Shown here: positions 1 to 8,781 of the stretch, piece by piece
Layout of the letters: each line of letters starts with the position of its first letter
Numbering within the stretch: the first letter of the stretch is position 1
Made by a program: the position numbers and the translations under genes
Origin: Collinsella aerofaciens
GTDB taxonomy: Bacteria > Actinomycetota > Coriobacteriia > Coriobacteriales > Coriobacteriaceae
Length of the DNA: 64,000 bases
Direction: 5' to 3'
Assembly: GCA_008680965.1 (NCBI GenBank)
Contig: NAKE01000001.1
Coordinates: 434,001 to 498,000, forward strand
Notes under the pieces: model-generated
What the model was told of the DNA's origin: nothing
Seen by the model: only the letters and a program-made list of their open reading frames with translations
The model's database searches: none

Positions 1-64
1 GGAGAGGTGTCGGCGGCGGCAAGGGCCGTTGCCGGGGAAGTCGATTTTCGAAAGGAAGAGGACG

Positions 65-766
65 ATGGAAAACAAGAAGAAAAAGCGCTACGGCATCGTT
101 GCCGCCCTGCTGCTGCTGGTACTGGCTGCCGGCGTAGGCACCTGGGCATGGCTGCAGGCAACCGATCAGGTGACGAATGAGTTCACGGTTGGCAGCATCG
201 GCAAGCCCGAAGTGAAGCCCGACCCCGATCATCCGGACAAGCCCGGCACTGATCCCACGGACCCCTCAGTGGATGGTTATCTGTTTGAGACCAAGTGGGT
301 GAAGGACTCCAAGATGATTCCCAACACCGACATCAATAAGAACCCCAACGTCGGTATCGGTAAGGACTCTGATAAGTCCTATGTGTTCATCTACGTGAAG
401 AACGCCATCGTGAAGGACGGTGAAGGCGCGCTTGCCAAGACCCCGTACTTCAATCTTAAAAATGGCTGGGAGCCGGTTGCTGCTGACCAGGTGAAGACCA
501 ACGGTAACGAAGGCCAGTACGTGAGCGGTCTGTTCATGTATACCGCTGGCGGAACCGGCACTCCTGCAGCGCTTACCCCCGCTGACGGCAAGGCTGCTTA
601 CACCGGTGAGCTGTTCGGTACCGTGCATATCCCGGCTGCGATGAACAGCGCGGATGTCGTTGATAATCCTGCTATGACGGTCTCCTGCTACATCTTCGGC
701 GCTGACCAGGGTGGTGCCCAGAACGCCATCGCGCAGGCCAAGGAATGGGCTAAGACTCAGGCTTAA
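65..766 (+). CDS. SipW-type signal peptide protein, TasA/BsaA-like fibre subunit (putative)
   Basis: This is a 233-residue secreted protein. The start at 65 follows a GGAAGAGG ribosome site; an in-frame upstream ATG has none. The N-terminus is KKKKR, a hydrophobic stretch (about 10-27), then GTWAWLQ and N-x-FTVG. That layout is typical of SipW-processed biofilm proteins such as TasA, CalY and BsaA. A Pro/Asp linker (about 55-75) leads to a beta-rich domain ending near residue 233. Two further proteins downstream carry the same signal type, so this is probably the major subunit: it is first in the locus and a hairpin follows it. The family call rests on the signal peptide and layout. The rest of the protein is not recognisable to me. 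A dedicated signal peptidase (SipW) is expected nearby but is not in the window. Confidence 0.75.
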   Translation: MENKKKKRYGIVAALLLLVLAAGVGTWAWLQATDQVTNEFTVGSIGKPEVKPDPDHPDKPGTDPTDPSVDGYLFETKWVKDSKMIPNTDINKNPNVGIGKDSDKSYVFIYVKNAIVKDGEGALAKTPYFNLKNGWEPVAADQVKTNGNEGQYVSGLFMYTAGGTGTPAALTPADGKAAYTGELFGTVHIPAAMNSADVVDNPAMTVSCYIFGADQGGAQNAIAQAKEWAKTQA

Positions 767-775
767 TCCCTCCCC

Positions 776-830
776 ACCGAGATCCCGGTCCGCTCCCACC
801 CCTATATTCGGGCCGGGATCTCGGTCCCCC
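776..830 (+). terminator. Stem-loop between first and second fibre genes
   Basis: Perfect 13-bp arms (776-788 and 813-825) enclose a 24-nt loop, followed by CCCCCTTTATT. It lies ten bases after the first gene's stop. The weak T-run suggests partial termination or 3'-end protection, which would make the upstream subunit more abundant than the rest of the locus. That role is inferred. Confidence 0.6.
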
Positions 831-853
831 TTTATTGACGATTGGCGAACGCA

Positions 854-1501
854 ATGCTCAACAATCTTTCCGACAATCAGAAACGCACCTTGGCGCTTGC
901 CGCGATGGCGCTGTTGGCCCTGGCGTGCCTGTGCGGCACGCTGGCTTTTACCGTTGATATGGTTCCGGCGAACAACGTCCTATCGTTTGGCAGCGTGAAA
1001 GTACGAGTCTGCGAATACACCCTAAACGAGCGGGGCGAGGAGATTCCGTTTGAGGCCAACGAGCACGGGGACTATCCCGACACCAAGGCCGGGGGCTCTG
1101 ACATCAGCCGCATTGTGCGCGTGGAGAACGCCGGCGCGCAGCCTGAGTACGTTCGCGCTCGTCTGCGTATGACATCGGTGGCACCCGACGGTTCGAGTGC
1201 GGACGCCTCGGGCAACGTTGCCTTTAACGTGAACGCGGGCGAGGGGTCCCCGTGGATCGATGACGGCGATGGGTGGTACTACTACCGCGGATTGGCCGGG
1301 CGTGGCGGCACGCTCGACCCCGGCGCCATGACGGAGAGCCTCATGGACTCGCTGCGCTTTGTGGGCGACTACCACGATGCCGCACGCGGCGGCTCATTCA
1401 GGCTCGATATCGATGTTCAGGCCGTGCAGGCCAAAAACCAGCAGGAAAGCGATACCGTCCTCGACGTACTCGACGTCGTGGGTTGGCCGGAGGCGAACTA
1501 G
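854..1501 (+). CDS. SipW-type signal peptide protein, minor fibre component (putative)
   Basis: A 215-residue secreted protein. ATG at 854 is preferred over an in-frame TTG at 842; neither has a clear ribosome site, so translation may depend on the upstream gene. The hydrophobic segment (about residues 11-31) ends in CGTLAF and is followed by N-x-LSFGS, parallel to the motif in the 65-766 and 6975-7547 products. The middle has a VRVENAG-x-PEYVRAR stretch, common in SipW-type proteins of actinobacteria and firmicutes, and the end has an IDVQAVQAKN segment that recurs as ISTQAVQATP in the 6975 product. These two are therefore diverged paralogues. The stop is three bases before the next start, so they are co-translated. 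Its function in the fibre is inferred. Confidence 0.7.
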   Translation: MLNNLSDNQKRTLALAAMALLALACLCGTLAFTVDMVPANNVLSFGSVKVRVCEYTLNERGEEIPFEANEHGDYPDTKAGGSDISRIVRVENAGAQPEYVRARLRMTSVAPDGSSADASGNVAFNVNAGEGSPWIDDGDGWYYYRGLAGRGGTLDPGAMTESLMDSLRFVGDYHDAARGGSFRLDIDVQAVQAKNQQESDTVLDVLDVVGWPEAN

Positions 1502-1504
1502 CCT

Positions 1505-4500
1505 ATGAAGATCAAGAACAGGAACCGAGGTGTGCTGAGCAGGCTGATTGCCGTCGCGGCGATTGCCTTTTGCTGCGTTATGGCGCTGCCGATGGCAGCA
1601 CGTGCCGAGGATGTGCCCGAGGGCAAAACGGAATTCCATATCACAAACGAGGCTGACTTTATATCGTGCGTGGCACTTTCGCGTCTGCGCGACACGTCGC
1701 AGTGGCACGTTTATCTCGATAACGACATTGAGCTCGACAGCGACGACATGAAAGCCATCGTTGCAAACACCGTTAAGCATCTGTCGTTTGGCAATAAGGA
1801 GCATCCGTTTAAGGGCGTGTTCGATGGTCAAAACCACACCGTTGGGGGCCTGAACTACGATAAAGACGCTTTTGACCCCGAGCGCGATACGGGATTTTTT
1901 GCCGAGACCAACGGTGCCACCATCAAAAACTTCCTGGTCAAGGATGCCAACGTGTGGGCGGACTTCCGCGGCGGCATTATCGTGGGCAAGGCCGTCAATA
2001 CGCGCTTCGAAAACGTTATGGTCATGGAGAGCACGCTGCACGTGACCTGCGCCAACAATGCTCTCAACCTCATTACCAACGCAGGCTTTGAGGGCGGTCT
2101 CATCGCCGGCGAGCTCGACGGCTGCACCCTCTACAACTGCGAGGTCCGTGGCGGCCGTGCCGTCAACAATACGACCTCGGGCGTGCAGGCGCTCGGCGGT
2201 GAGGGTCTGTATATGGCGGCGTTTGCCGGCTACGTTAAGAACTCGACTGTCGAGTACTGTCGCGTGACGCCGACGCGTAAGGACGACGGCTCGATTGCCG
2301 AGAAGGGCATGACCGACGTCACCAATAAGTACGACGTGGCCATTGGCGCCCTGGGCGGTAACAACGTGTACGCCTCGGGTTTTGTGGGCTGCATGGCGGG
2401 CGGGGCCAAGATTATCGACTGCTTCTCGACGGCGCAGTGCTACAGCTATGCCGCGTCATATGTGGGCGTCGTCGCCGTGACACGCGCGTGGACGGGCGGC
2501 CTGGCGGGCCGTATTTTGACCGAAGAGGGCAACGAGCTTGTTCGCAGCCATTTTGCGGGCGATTTGAGTTCGCGTCAGTACAACCCCATCGCCGTAATCC
2601 CCATCATTCAAAACGATGTGAACCTGGGCGGTATTGGCGCGCGCGCCAACAAGGACGATGCTACGGTTACCGAGTGCTACTTTAAGCCGAGCGTGAGCAT
2701 GAAAGGCAATAGCCAGGGCAACCCTGCCAAAAAGAAAATCCCCTCGTTTGGCGGCGACGGCACCACCAAGGGCGATGGCTATGGTCCGTGGGACGATGAG
2801 CGTTATATCATGCGTGAGCTGTGGGAAGAGCACGACTACGATTTTTGTGCCGGCACCATGCGCTCGACTGCTAACGACGAAGCTCTGGGTGGCACGCACG
2901 CCAATGAGTGGGCGATGGACTACAAGCTGAATATTCCCGTGCATGGACAGAGCGTCAAGGCGACGACTGATTTTCCCGGTGCGGGCACCGCGACCATCGA
3001 GGCAACCAAGCTTGGTATTGATCAGGCGACCTCGGACCCCTACACCTTTGCCGTGAGCGCTGTGCTAGCGGGAACGGCTCAGGGCCTGGCCCAGGGCGAT
3101 ACGTCGGTAACGTTTAAGCAAGAAACCTCCGCAAAGCCTGAAGGCCTGACCGAGGCGAACGGTGGATACCGCTTTATGGGCTGGTTCCGCGAGCCCAAGG
3201 TCAACGTGAACCACATCGAGGCCGATAACAGCTGGTTTGACGGCAAGACCGATGCCGATGCCGTGACTGCCGGCAAACAGGTCAAGAAGAGTGAGGCGCA
3301 CGAGCATACGTCGACCTATACCGCCGATAATGCCAAGGGGGTCGACGGTTTTAAGGGCAACGACCTGTTTATCGCTTCGTACGAGGCGCAGGTGCTGTTC
3401 TATAACGTTAAGGGCGAGACGCTTGATTGGAAAACCGGTGCTGCGCACGACAAGTCGACGGATTGGTACCGTTATGGTGTCGGTTTAACGCCGGCTGCCC
3501 CTGCGGACCGCGGTACTCTGTCTGCTAGCGCCACCTTTATCGGCTGGACGACGCAGCCGAGCGACGAGGCTGGGATGAACGGCGCCTATGCGGCCATTAC
3601 CTCGCCTGGGCTTGCCGAGCTAAAAAACGCCGGTGCGTTCTATCCTGCCGGCACCGAGATCACTGTGCTTGGCCCTACCGATTTTTATCCGGTGTACAGC
3701 GACTATGTGTCGAACATCATGACGGAGTTCGAAGGCCACGAGCGGGACGCAACCGACGATAAGACTCGGCGCGACGGTGTGGGCAAAACTGTCGTTAAGG
3801 TTGAGACTGCCGAGGACGGCACCGGTGTGTACACGGTGCAGGTGTGGGGCGTGGACAACAAGCCTTTATCTGAGGGCGGTGCGCTGCCCGACGGCTACCG
3901 CTTCCTGGGTTGGTATGAAAACAAGCAGGCCGCCGATGGGTCCACGGTTGAGGTCCGCGTAAGCCGCGACCCCAGCTATAAGCTTCCCGCCAGCGTCGAT
4001 CTGACCGTCCAGCATACCTATACGGCGCGCTTTGAGTACCGCGTGGATTATTACGTCCGGGCTTATACCAACCAAGAGTTTACGGAAAGCACGAAACTTT
4101 GTTCCGTTTGGAATCGGTATCAAACGCCCTTTGAGGAAAACGTCGGTAGTACCTTCGTGCGTGAAAACGTCGTTCACTGGGGTCCGGAGCATGTTGACCA
4201 CGGTATAAGGGATAGGTACGACAAAAAATGCGATTCGCGCTATTCGTCAGAGACCCTTGTCGTAGGGCCCTTCAATGCTTATTCACATAATGTTAAAAAC
4301 GATACAGGCTCTGATACCAAGAAAGACCTATTTGCCGATACCGATTTTCCAGGCGCCGCGACGTTGAGCGATGAATGGACTTCCGTTTCGCTGAACGTTT
4401 CGATTTCTCCGGTAAGCGATCGGTATCATTTGAATTTCTGGACGCTTGAGCGCGGCAATAGCTGCTGGACGTATGTGAATAATCCCATCGAAAGCACGAT

Positions 4501-6973
4501 GCTGTATCTCAATACGAAGTATTACGTTCGCGCGATGATTACCACGGATGTTAACTTCTACAACAAGGACAACACAATCCTGAAGGCCGCTACGCGTCGT
4601 TACGAAAGCAACCTGCTGCAAAATAAGGTGAATGGATCAGACCCTACGTACACGTATTACTACCCGCACGTGAACACTTCGGTTGAGGCAACAGGGGACC
4701 CGCAGGATGAGCCAACTGGTTCTTACGAAAGCCCCTTGACCCTTGAGTCTTCGCCGACTGATGCCGAGATGGCGGTGCCGGGTTATAAGTTCCTGGGCTG
4801 GATTTCGACCGCCGAGGTCCAGAAAGACTCTGCCGTCTGGGACTATATCTACGATGTCAAGGGCGATTCCTTTACTACGTCTGATCCGGACAAGGCCAAG
4901 CCGTATCTAGCGACAAAAGAGTCCGTGGTCACGCGGTGTCAGGATGCGTATCCCGTGTACGTAAAGTACGACGTCAACTACACAACGAATCTGCATCGCG
5001 CCGGTTTTGAGGGTACTTCCGAGGTAAATGTCCCTAAGTGTGACATCACTCCCACTCTCAATGCGGACACCAATCCTGCCACGGCAACGGTGATTCCTGA
5101 TATCGAAACGACGGTATACAAGTCCGGCGGCGAGTTATACAAGCTGAATAAGGTCGAAATCGAACTCCCGAACGGTGAGGTTAAGGAGCTCGAATCTGAC
5201 GGCAATAACTCGTATACCTATCCCGTGGAGCCCGGCAAGCCCTATACGTTTGTGGCCTACTACACGCCCATCGCGGTGGTGTATCACCTGAACGATACCG
5301 ATATCGATGGCAAACTCGCGCAGGAGGACGATACGCTCGGCAGTCTTAAGGGCGGCATGCCACTGCCTACGTATAACGTCGGCGATATCGATGCTGCAAC
5401 GGGTGCATACAATACCTTCGTGGGCTGGACGGAAGTTAAGCCGGTAACTGGCAGCGGTTATATCGTTTGGTCGGACGGCGTTTCCATGGTGAATAAAAAC
5501 ACGGTGGTCAACGCCCCCATGGAGCTGTACCCGGTCTACCGTGCGAGCGCGGTAAAGGTCCAATCGAATATCGATAACAATCTGGATAACCCCGATTCCG
5601 TGCGTTCTCTTTCGCGCACCGACTCGGGCGATCAAATATCGCTGGAAGTAAGAGCTACAGCTGAGGTTGTCGGCAAGGATGGCACCAAGTACGACTTTGT
5701 CGGCTGGTCGCGTGACTATGAATCCGATAGTAAATACACTCTGATGACCGAAGACGATAAGTATCTCCTCGAGGGTAGTGAACCCTTTAAGGGCGAGACG
5801 TATACTGCGGTGTACAAGATTGCGCCGTATAAGGTGCGCTATCACGGTGTCGATGGGTCGATCCTCTTTACGGCGACGGTTGACTCGGGCGACGAGCGTG
5901 CACAGGACGGCAAGCCTGGCTTTGTCTACACGGTCGATGTTCCCAAAATGGACGAGAGCGGCAACCCAGTCTATAACGAAAAGGGTGAACCCGTCACGGA
6001 GTCAAAGGAAGTGGCCATCGATGATGGAGCCTACTCCGCAATCAACGTGTCCCTGGGCGAGCGAGCGGATAGCAGCTTGAAGGAGCTATTCTTGGAGTGG
6101 CAGTGGGTTAATGGCGACAAAGCTGTAGCGTGGAGCGACTTCAAGGGTAATCCGGTTAAGACCAACATGGATTTGTACCCGGTGACGTATAAGGTCGTCG
6201 CTAACGACACGTCGGACGCTGCGAGCCCTAAGAATGTGACCGGTCAGCTCAAGTTGCTGTTTAATCCAAATGACGCGAACACGGTGGACGACAAGAGCGA
6301 TAAGGCGCCGTTCAAGGCTTGCTTTGCAAAGCCATTCGTGGGCACGCAACTGACGGTGCACGTTGACCGCGTTGGCTATGGCCTTTCTGGCCAGACTCCT
6401 ACGCCTGTCAACGGGAAGTATGTATCGCTTTACAGCTCGGGTTCGGGCGAGGGCTCGTTTGAGCTGACGAACCGTTTGGACTACAAGCTCACGGGCGACG
6501 ACACTCAGGGCGATGGAAATGCGGTGTTCGATTTCGCCGCTACGCATACGCTCAAGATCGTCAAGCAAACCCAGGATAGCTGGGCGAAGGGCAAGACGTT
6601 CCGCTTCAAGGTTTCCCGGGCCGACATGGACGGCAACGCCTTGGATGAGCGTACGGTTGAGGTAACGGTGTCATCGGATGCGCAGCTGAAGGACGGTTCC
6701 GCCTGGTACTCCGGCGCTATCGAGCTTGCGGTCCCGGCGGGTATCTACACCGTCGAGGAGGACTCAGCGTGGGCATGGCGCTACAGCAGCCAAATCGGCG
6801 TCCCTGGCAAGCAGCCGGGCGATAAGGCGCAGGCGACTATCTCCGCTGCATCGAGCGCGAACGATGCCACGTTCACCTGCACGAACACGCGTGTGAACGA
6901 CAAATGGATCGACGGCAGCGATCGTGCCCATAACGTTTGGAGCAACGGCAACGTAGCAAAGAAGGAGGATTAG
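1505..6973 (+). CDS. Giant secreted repeat protein (1822 aa), putative fibre-tip adhesin
   Basis: The start is ATG 1505 with GGAGG about ten bases upstream. A Sec signal peptide ends near residue 34 (ARA-ED). Residues about 40-330 look like a right-handed beta-helix with GLUG-type turns (GGLIAGEL, ASGFVG, TGGLAGR). From about 490 to 1560 there are at least five InlB/Listeria-Bacteroides-type repeats, each with a Y-x-F-x-GW core (about 552, 795, 1093, 1302 and 1395). A Cna/SpaA-like beta domain starts near 1680 and ends in a TFTCTNTR strand. I see no LPXTG, transmembrane anchor or cell-wall-binding repeat at the C-terminus. The stop is one base before the next gene's ATG. It is probably held at the surface through the SipW-type partners. 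About 4080-5200 is visibly AT-richer than the flanks. The adhesin role is inferred from architecture. Confidence 0.75.
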   Translation: MKIKNRNRGVLSRLIAVAAIAFCCVMALPMAARAEDVPEGKTEFHITNEADFISCVALSRLRDTSQWHVYLDNDIELDSDDMKAIVANTVKHLSFGNKEHPFKGVFDGQNHTVGGLNYDKDAFDPERDTGFFAETNGATIKNFLVKDANVWADFRGGIIVGKAVNTRFENVMVMESTLHVTCANNALNLITNAGFEGGLIAGELDGCTLYNCEVRGGRAVNNTTSGVQALGGEGLYMAAFAGYVKNSTVEYCRVTPTRKDDGSIAEKGMTDVTNKYDVAIGALGGNNVYASGFVGCMAGGAKIIDCFSTAQCYSYAASYVGVVAVTRAWTGGLAGRILTEEGNELVRSHFAGDLSSRQYNPIAVIPIIQNDVNLGGIGARANKDDATVTECYFKPSVSMKGNSQGNPAKKKIPSFGGDGTTKGDGYGPWDDERYIMRELWEEHDYDFCAGTMRSTANDEALGGTHANEWAMDYKLNIPVHGQSVKATTDFPGAGTATIEATKLGIDQATSDPYTFAVSAVLAGTAQGLAQGDTSVTFKQETSAKPEGLTEANGGYRFMGWFREPKVNVNHIEADNSWFDGKTDADAVTAGKQVKKSEAHEHTSTYTADNAKGVDGFKGNDLFIASYEAQVLFYNVKGETLDWKTGAAHDKSTDWYRYGVGLTPAAPADRGTLSASATFIGWTTQPSDEAGMNGAYAAITSPGLAELKNAGAFYPAGTEITVLGPTDFYPVYSDYVSNIMTEFEGHERDATDDKTRRDGVGKTVVKVETAEDGTGVYTVQVWGVDNKPLSEGGALPDGYRFLGWYENKQAADGSTVEVRVSRDPSYKLPASVDLTVQHTYTARFEYRVDYYVRAYTNQEFTESTKLCSVWNRYQTPFEENVGSTFVRENVVHWGPEHVDHGIRDRYDKKCDSRYSSETLVVGPFNAYSHNVKNDTGSDTKKDLFADTDFPGAATLSDEWTSVSLNVSISPVSDRYHLNFWTLERGNSCWTYVNNPIESTMLYLNTKYYVRAMITTDVNFYNKDNTILKAATRRYESNLLQNKVNGSDPTYTYYYPHVNTSVEATGDPQDEPTGSYESPLTLESSPTDAEMAVPGYKFLGWISTAEVQKDSAVWDYIYDVKGDSFTTSDPDKAKPYLATKESVVTRCQDAYPVYVKYDVNYTTNLHRAGFEGTSEVNVPKCDITPTLNADTNPATATVIPDIETTVYKSGGELYKLNKVEIELPNGEVKELESDGNNSYTYPVEPGKPYTFVAYYTPIAVVYHLNDTDIDGKLAQEDDTLGSLKGGMPLPTYNVGDIDAATGAYNTFVGWTEVKPVTGSGYIVWSDGVSMVNKNTVVNAPMELYPVYRASAVKVQSNIDNNLDNPDSVRSLSRTDSGDQISLEVRATAEVVGKDGTKYDFVGWSRDYESDSKYTLMTEDDKYLLEGSEPFKGETYTAVYKIAPYKVRYHGVDGSILFTATVDSGDERAQDGKPGFVYTVDVPKMDESGNPVYNEKGEPVTESKEVAIDDGAYSAINVSLGERADSSLKELFLEWQWVNGDKAVAWSDFKGNPVKTNMDLYPVTYKVVANDTSDAASPKNVTGQLKLLFNPNDANTVDDKSDKAPFKACFAKPFVGTQLTVHVDRVGYGLSGQTPTPVNGKYVSLYSSGSGEGSFELTNRLDYKLTGDDTQGDGNAVFDFAATHTLKIVKQTQDSWAKGKTFRFKVSRADMDGNALDERTVEVTVSSDAQLKDGSAWYSGAIELAVPAGIYTVEEDSAWAWRYSSQIGVPGKQPGDKAQATISAASSANDATFTCTNTRVNDKWIDGSDRAHNVWSNGNVAKKED

Positions 6974-6974
6974 C

Positions 6975-7547
6975 ATGTCCAAGCGCAAGCGCATCATCGC
7001 CTTGCTGGTGGGGGTTATCCTCCTGGCCGGTACGGCAGGCACGCTGGCCTGGCTTTCGGTTACGGGCGTGCTGGTCAACCAGTTCGGCATCGGATCGGTG
7101 ACGCCATCGGTTCAGGAAACGCTCAACGGCAAAGTGAAAAGCGATGTCAAGGCGAAGAACACGGGTACTGCGCCCGCCTATATTCGTGCTGCAGTGGATA
7201 TCTACTGGCAAGATGCGACGAGCGGCGCTCGCCTGTGGGATGAGCCGCAAGCTGGCTCGAACTACGAGATTATGTGGAGCGTGGCTGATGCCTCGGGCGC
7301 GAACTCGGCTTCTAGCTGGGTTAAGTCGAGCGACGGGTTCTATTACTGGACGTCGCCCGTTGCTCCCGGCGATGAAACCGGCATGCTCATTAATAGAGTA
7401 ACCGAGCTCAAGACAACCGAAGGTCGCGATCTTGTCGTGGATATCTCCACTCAGGCGGTCCAGGCGACGCCCGATGAGGCCGTGCACGATGCATGGGGTT
7501 GCACGGTCAAGAATGGCGTGCTGGTGCCGCCGCATGGAGGTGCGTAA
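6975..7547 (+). CDS. SipW-type signal peptide protein, fibre component (putative)
   Basis: A 190-residue secreted protein. ATG 6975 follows an AAGGAGG site that lies inside the previous gene's last codons, so the two are translationally coupled. The signal is SKRKR plus a hydrophobic run, then GTLAWL and N-x-FGIGS, the SipW-type pattern. An N-T-G-x-APAYIRAA segment (about 56-66) and a C-terminal DISTQAVQATP match the 854-1501 protein, so these are paralogues. The W/Y-rich middle (SDGFYYW) also matches WYYYRG in that paralogue. Order and spacing put it in one transcript with 1505-8248. The exact role (minor pilin, anchor or chaperone) is unknown. Confidence 0.72.
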   Translation: MSKRKRIIALLVGVILLAGTAGTLAWLSVTGVLVNQFGIGSVTPSVQETLNGKVKSDVKAKNTGTAPAYIRAAVDIYWQDATSGARLWDEPQAGSNYEIMWSVADASGANSASSWVKSSDGFYYWTSPVAPGDETGMLINRVTELKTTEGRDLVVDISTQAVQATPDEAVHDAWGCTVKNGVLVPPHGGA

Positions 7548-7549
7548 GT

Positions 7550-8248
7550 ATGGCGTTCCCAATTCGCAAAGGTGTTGCGCACTCCTTGCGTTGCATGGTC
7601 GCGGTCATTTTCTGCATGGTCGCGATCGCCGTTCCTGCCCGTGCATTTGCTGATACTCCCGCGATTGTCTATGACGGAAATGCGCGTCAGCTGACGGTCT
7701 CGGGGGAGACGGGCGCCTCGGGGGAGCCCGACCTGTTTCCCGCCTTTAAAGATCTAATGCCCGGCGATGTGCGCGAGCAACAGATTGAGGTTCGTGCCAC
7801 GGGTGTAAAGTCCCAGGTACGCGTGTTTGTGCGGGCCGTTGTCGATCACGAGACGGCACACCTCCTGTCGCCCATCACCTTAACGGCGTCGGCGGGCGAT
7901 GCGTCTGCCGGTTGGCTTCAGACGGGAACGCCGGGCAGTGTGTTTGCTTACCCCACGCAGGTCGCAACGTTTACGAGCGATGGCAGCACGGTGCTCAATT
8001 TGCAACTAAGTGTCCCGACGTCGGTGGGCAACGAGCTTGCCGACGCAGGCAAGACCATCCGCTGGGAAATCACCGCCGAGGACGATGGCGAGAAGATTCC
8101 CGTACAACCTGCTGACAGTAAGAGCCCCGGTCTGTTTTGCCTGGCGGCAACCGGCGACAGCACGCTCGCATGGCTTTTGATGCTGCTAACGCTAGCGATT
8201 ATCGCTTTCATGGCTGCGCGGTTTTTGTCCCGGAGGGATAAGCGCTAG
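7550..8248 (+). CDS. Surface protein with LAATG sorting-like signal and C-terminal membrane segment
   Basis: A 232-residue protein. ATG 7550 is chosen because GGAGGT lies nine bases upstream; the longer reading from 7493 overlaps the previous gene. A Sec signal (about 1-34) cuts near ARAFA. A beta-type domain follows. At the C-terminus LAATG (about 198-202) is followed by D, a hydrophobic helix and SRRDKR, which is the layout of a sortase substrate. LAXTG is the motif known for class E sortases of high-GC actinobacteria, whereas LPXTG is the usual form. This is the only product of the locus with a C-terminal anchor, so it could be the wall anchor or base of the fibre. No sortase gene is visible here. 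If the motif is not used, the protein is simply tail-anchored. Confidence 0.72.
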   Translation: MAFPIRKGVAHSLRCMVAVIFCMVAIAVPARAFADTPAIVYDGNARQLTVSGETGASGEPDLFPAFKDLMPGDVREQQIEVRATGVKSQVRVFVRAVVDHETAHLLSPITLTASAGDASAGWLQTGTPGSVFAYPTQVATFTSDGSTVLNLQLSVPTSVGNELADAGKTIRWEITAEDDGEKIPVQPADSKSPGLFCLAATGDSTLAWLLMLLTLAIIAFMAARFLSRRDKR

Positions 8249-8267
8249 GTCCATCTTCTAAACGCAA

Positions 8268-8290
8268 CGCCCGGGAGGGCGCCCCTTTAT
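8268..8290 (+). terminator. Weak terminator after the fibre locus
   Basis: CGCCC-GGGA-GGGCG followed by CCCCTTTATT, 20 bases after the last fibre gene. The stem is short, so confidence is modest. Confidence 0.45.
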
Positions 8291-8341
8291 TGATGGAAGG
8301 CCTAATAAGCTGATAGTTCCATGCCCCGATGCGTTCAGAGT

Positions 8342-8541
8342 GGGACGGGCTTTCCGGATGGGCGGGGTTTTGGAAAGTCCATCCCGGTATTCGGTCGAGA
8401 AATGGGACACGGTTTCCGGTTGAGGGCTCTGGTGGAAAATGCGACCCGGAATTTGTGATCGAAGTGGGATGCGGTTTCCCATCGGTGTCACAAGCGGAAA
8501 CCGCGTCCCACTCCAGACGTGAATTCTGGGATGCAGTTTCC
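8342..8541. repeat. 62-bp tandem repeat with internal inverted arms
   Basis: GGGAYRCGGTTTCC-like blocks begin at 8342, 8404, 8466 and 8528, an exact 62-base period. The first three units also contain a reversed copy about 30 bases on (8372-8385, 8434-8447, 8496-8511). In the third unit the arms 8464-8479 and 8496-8511 match at 15 of 16 positions. Each unit can fold into a hairpin; the fourth is only a half unit. I see no gene in 8249-8781. Confidence 0.75.
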
Positions 8542-8675
8542 GCGATGCACATGACAGGCCACGCTTCAGCTAGGAGGCAAGCGCGCTCCCTCATCAGCCC
8601 ACTCAACCCGCAGCAGGTGAGGGGCGGCGGCAGGCGGTAGCACGGGAAAGGTTCATCGCGAGTTCCGCACGCAAA

Positions 8676-8698
8676 GGAGGCCACTTAATGTGGCCTCC
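8676..8698. terminator. Hairpin downstream of the LtaS-like gene
   Basis: Perfect GGAGGCCAC/GTGGCCTCC stem with a five-base loop. It lies between convergent transcripts and can act for either strand; there is little T-run on the minus side. Confidence 0.5.
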
Positions 8699-8711
8699 GT
8701 CTTGCGCAGGA

Positions 8712-8751
8712 CTGTCCGAGCAGGGAACCTTATATGCCTCCGCCCGGACAG
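8712..8751 (-). terminator. Stem-loop just after the LtaS-like gene
   Basis: CTGTCCGAGC (8712-8721) pairs with GCCCGGACAG (8742-8751) with one mismatch, 30 bases past the gene's stop. It is a likely 3'-end structure of that transcript. Confidence 0.45.
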
Positions 8752-8781
8752 GCGTTTCAGTTATGAACTCGCAGCTAGTCG

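Noticed and set aside
6880..6973. Sortase motif at the end of the giant protein
   Set aside because: The C-terminus is WSNGNVAKKED, with no LPXTG-like motif, hydrophobic helix or charged tail pattern.
8342..8541. CRISPR array
   Set aside because: The repeats are short, degenerate and carry reversed copies within each unit; there are no uniform repeat-spacer units and no cas genes.
8329..8640. A 103-codon frame across the tandem repeats
   Set aside because: It only translates the 62-bp repeat array; no ribosome site and no family.
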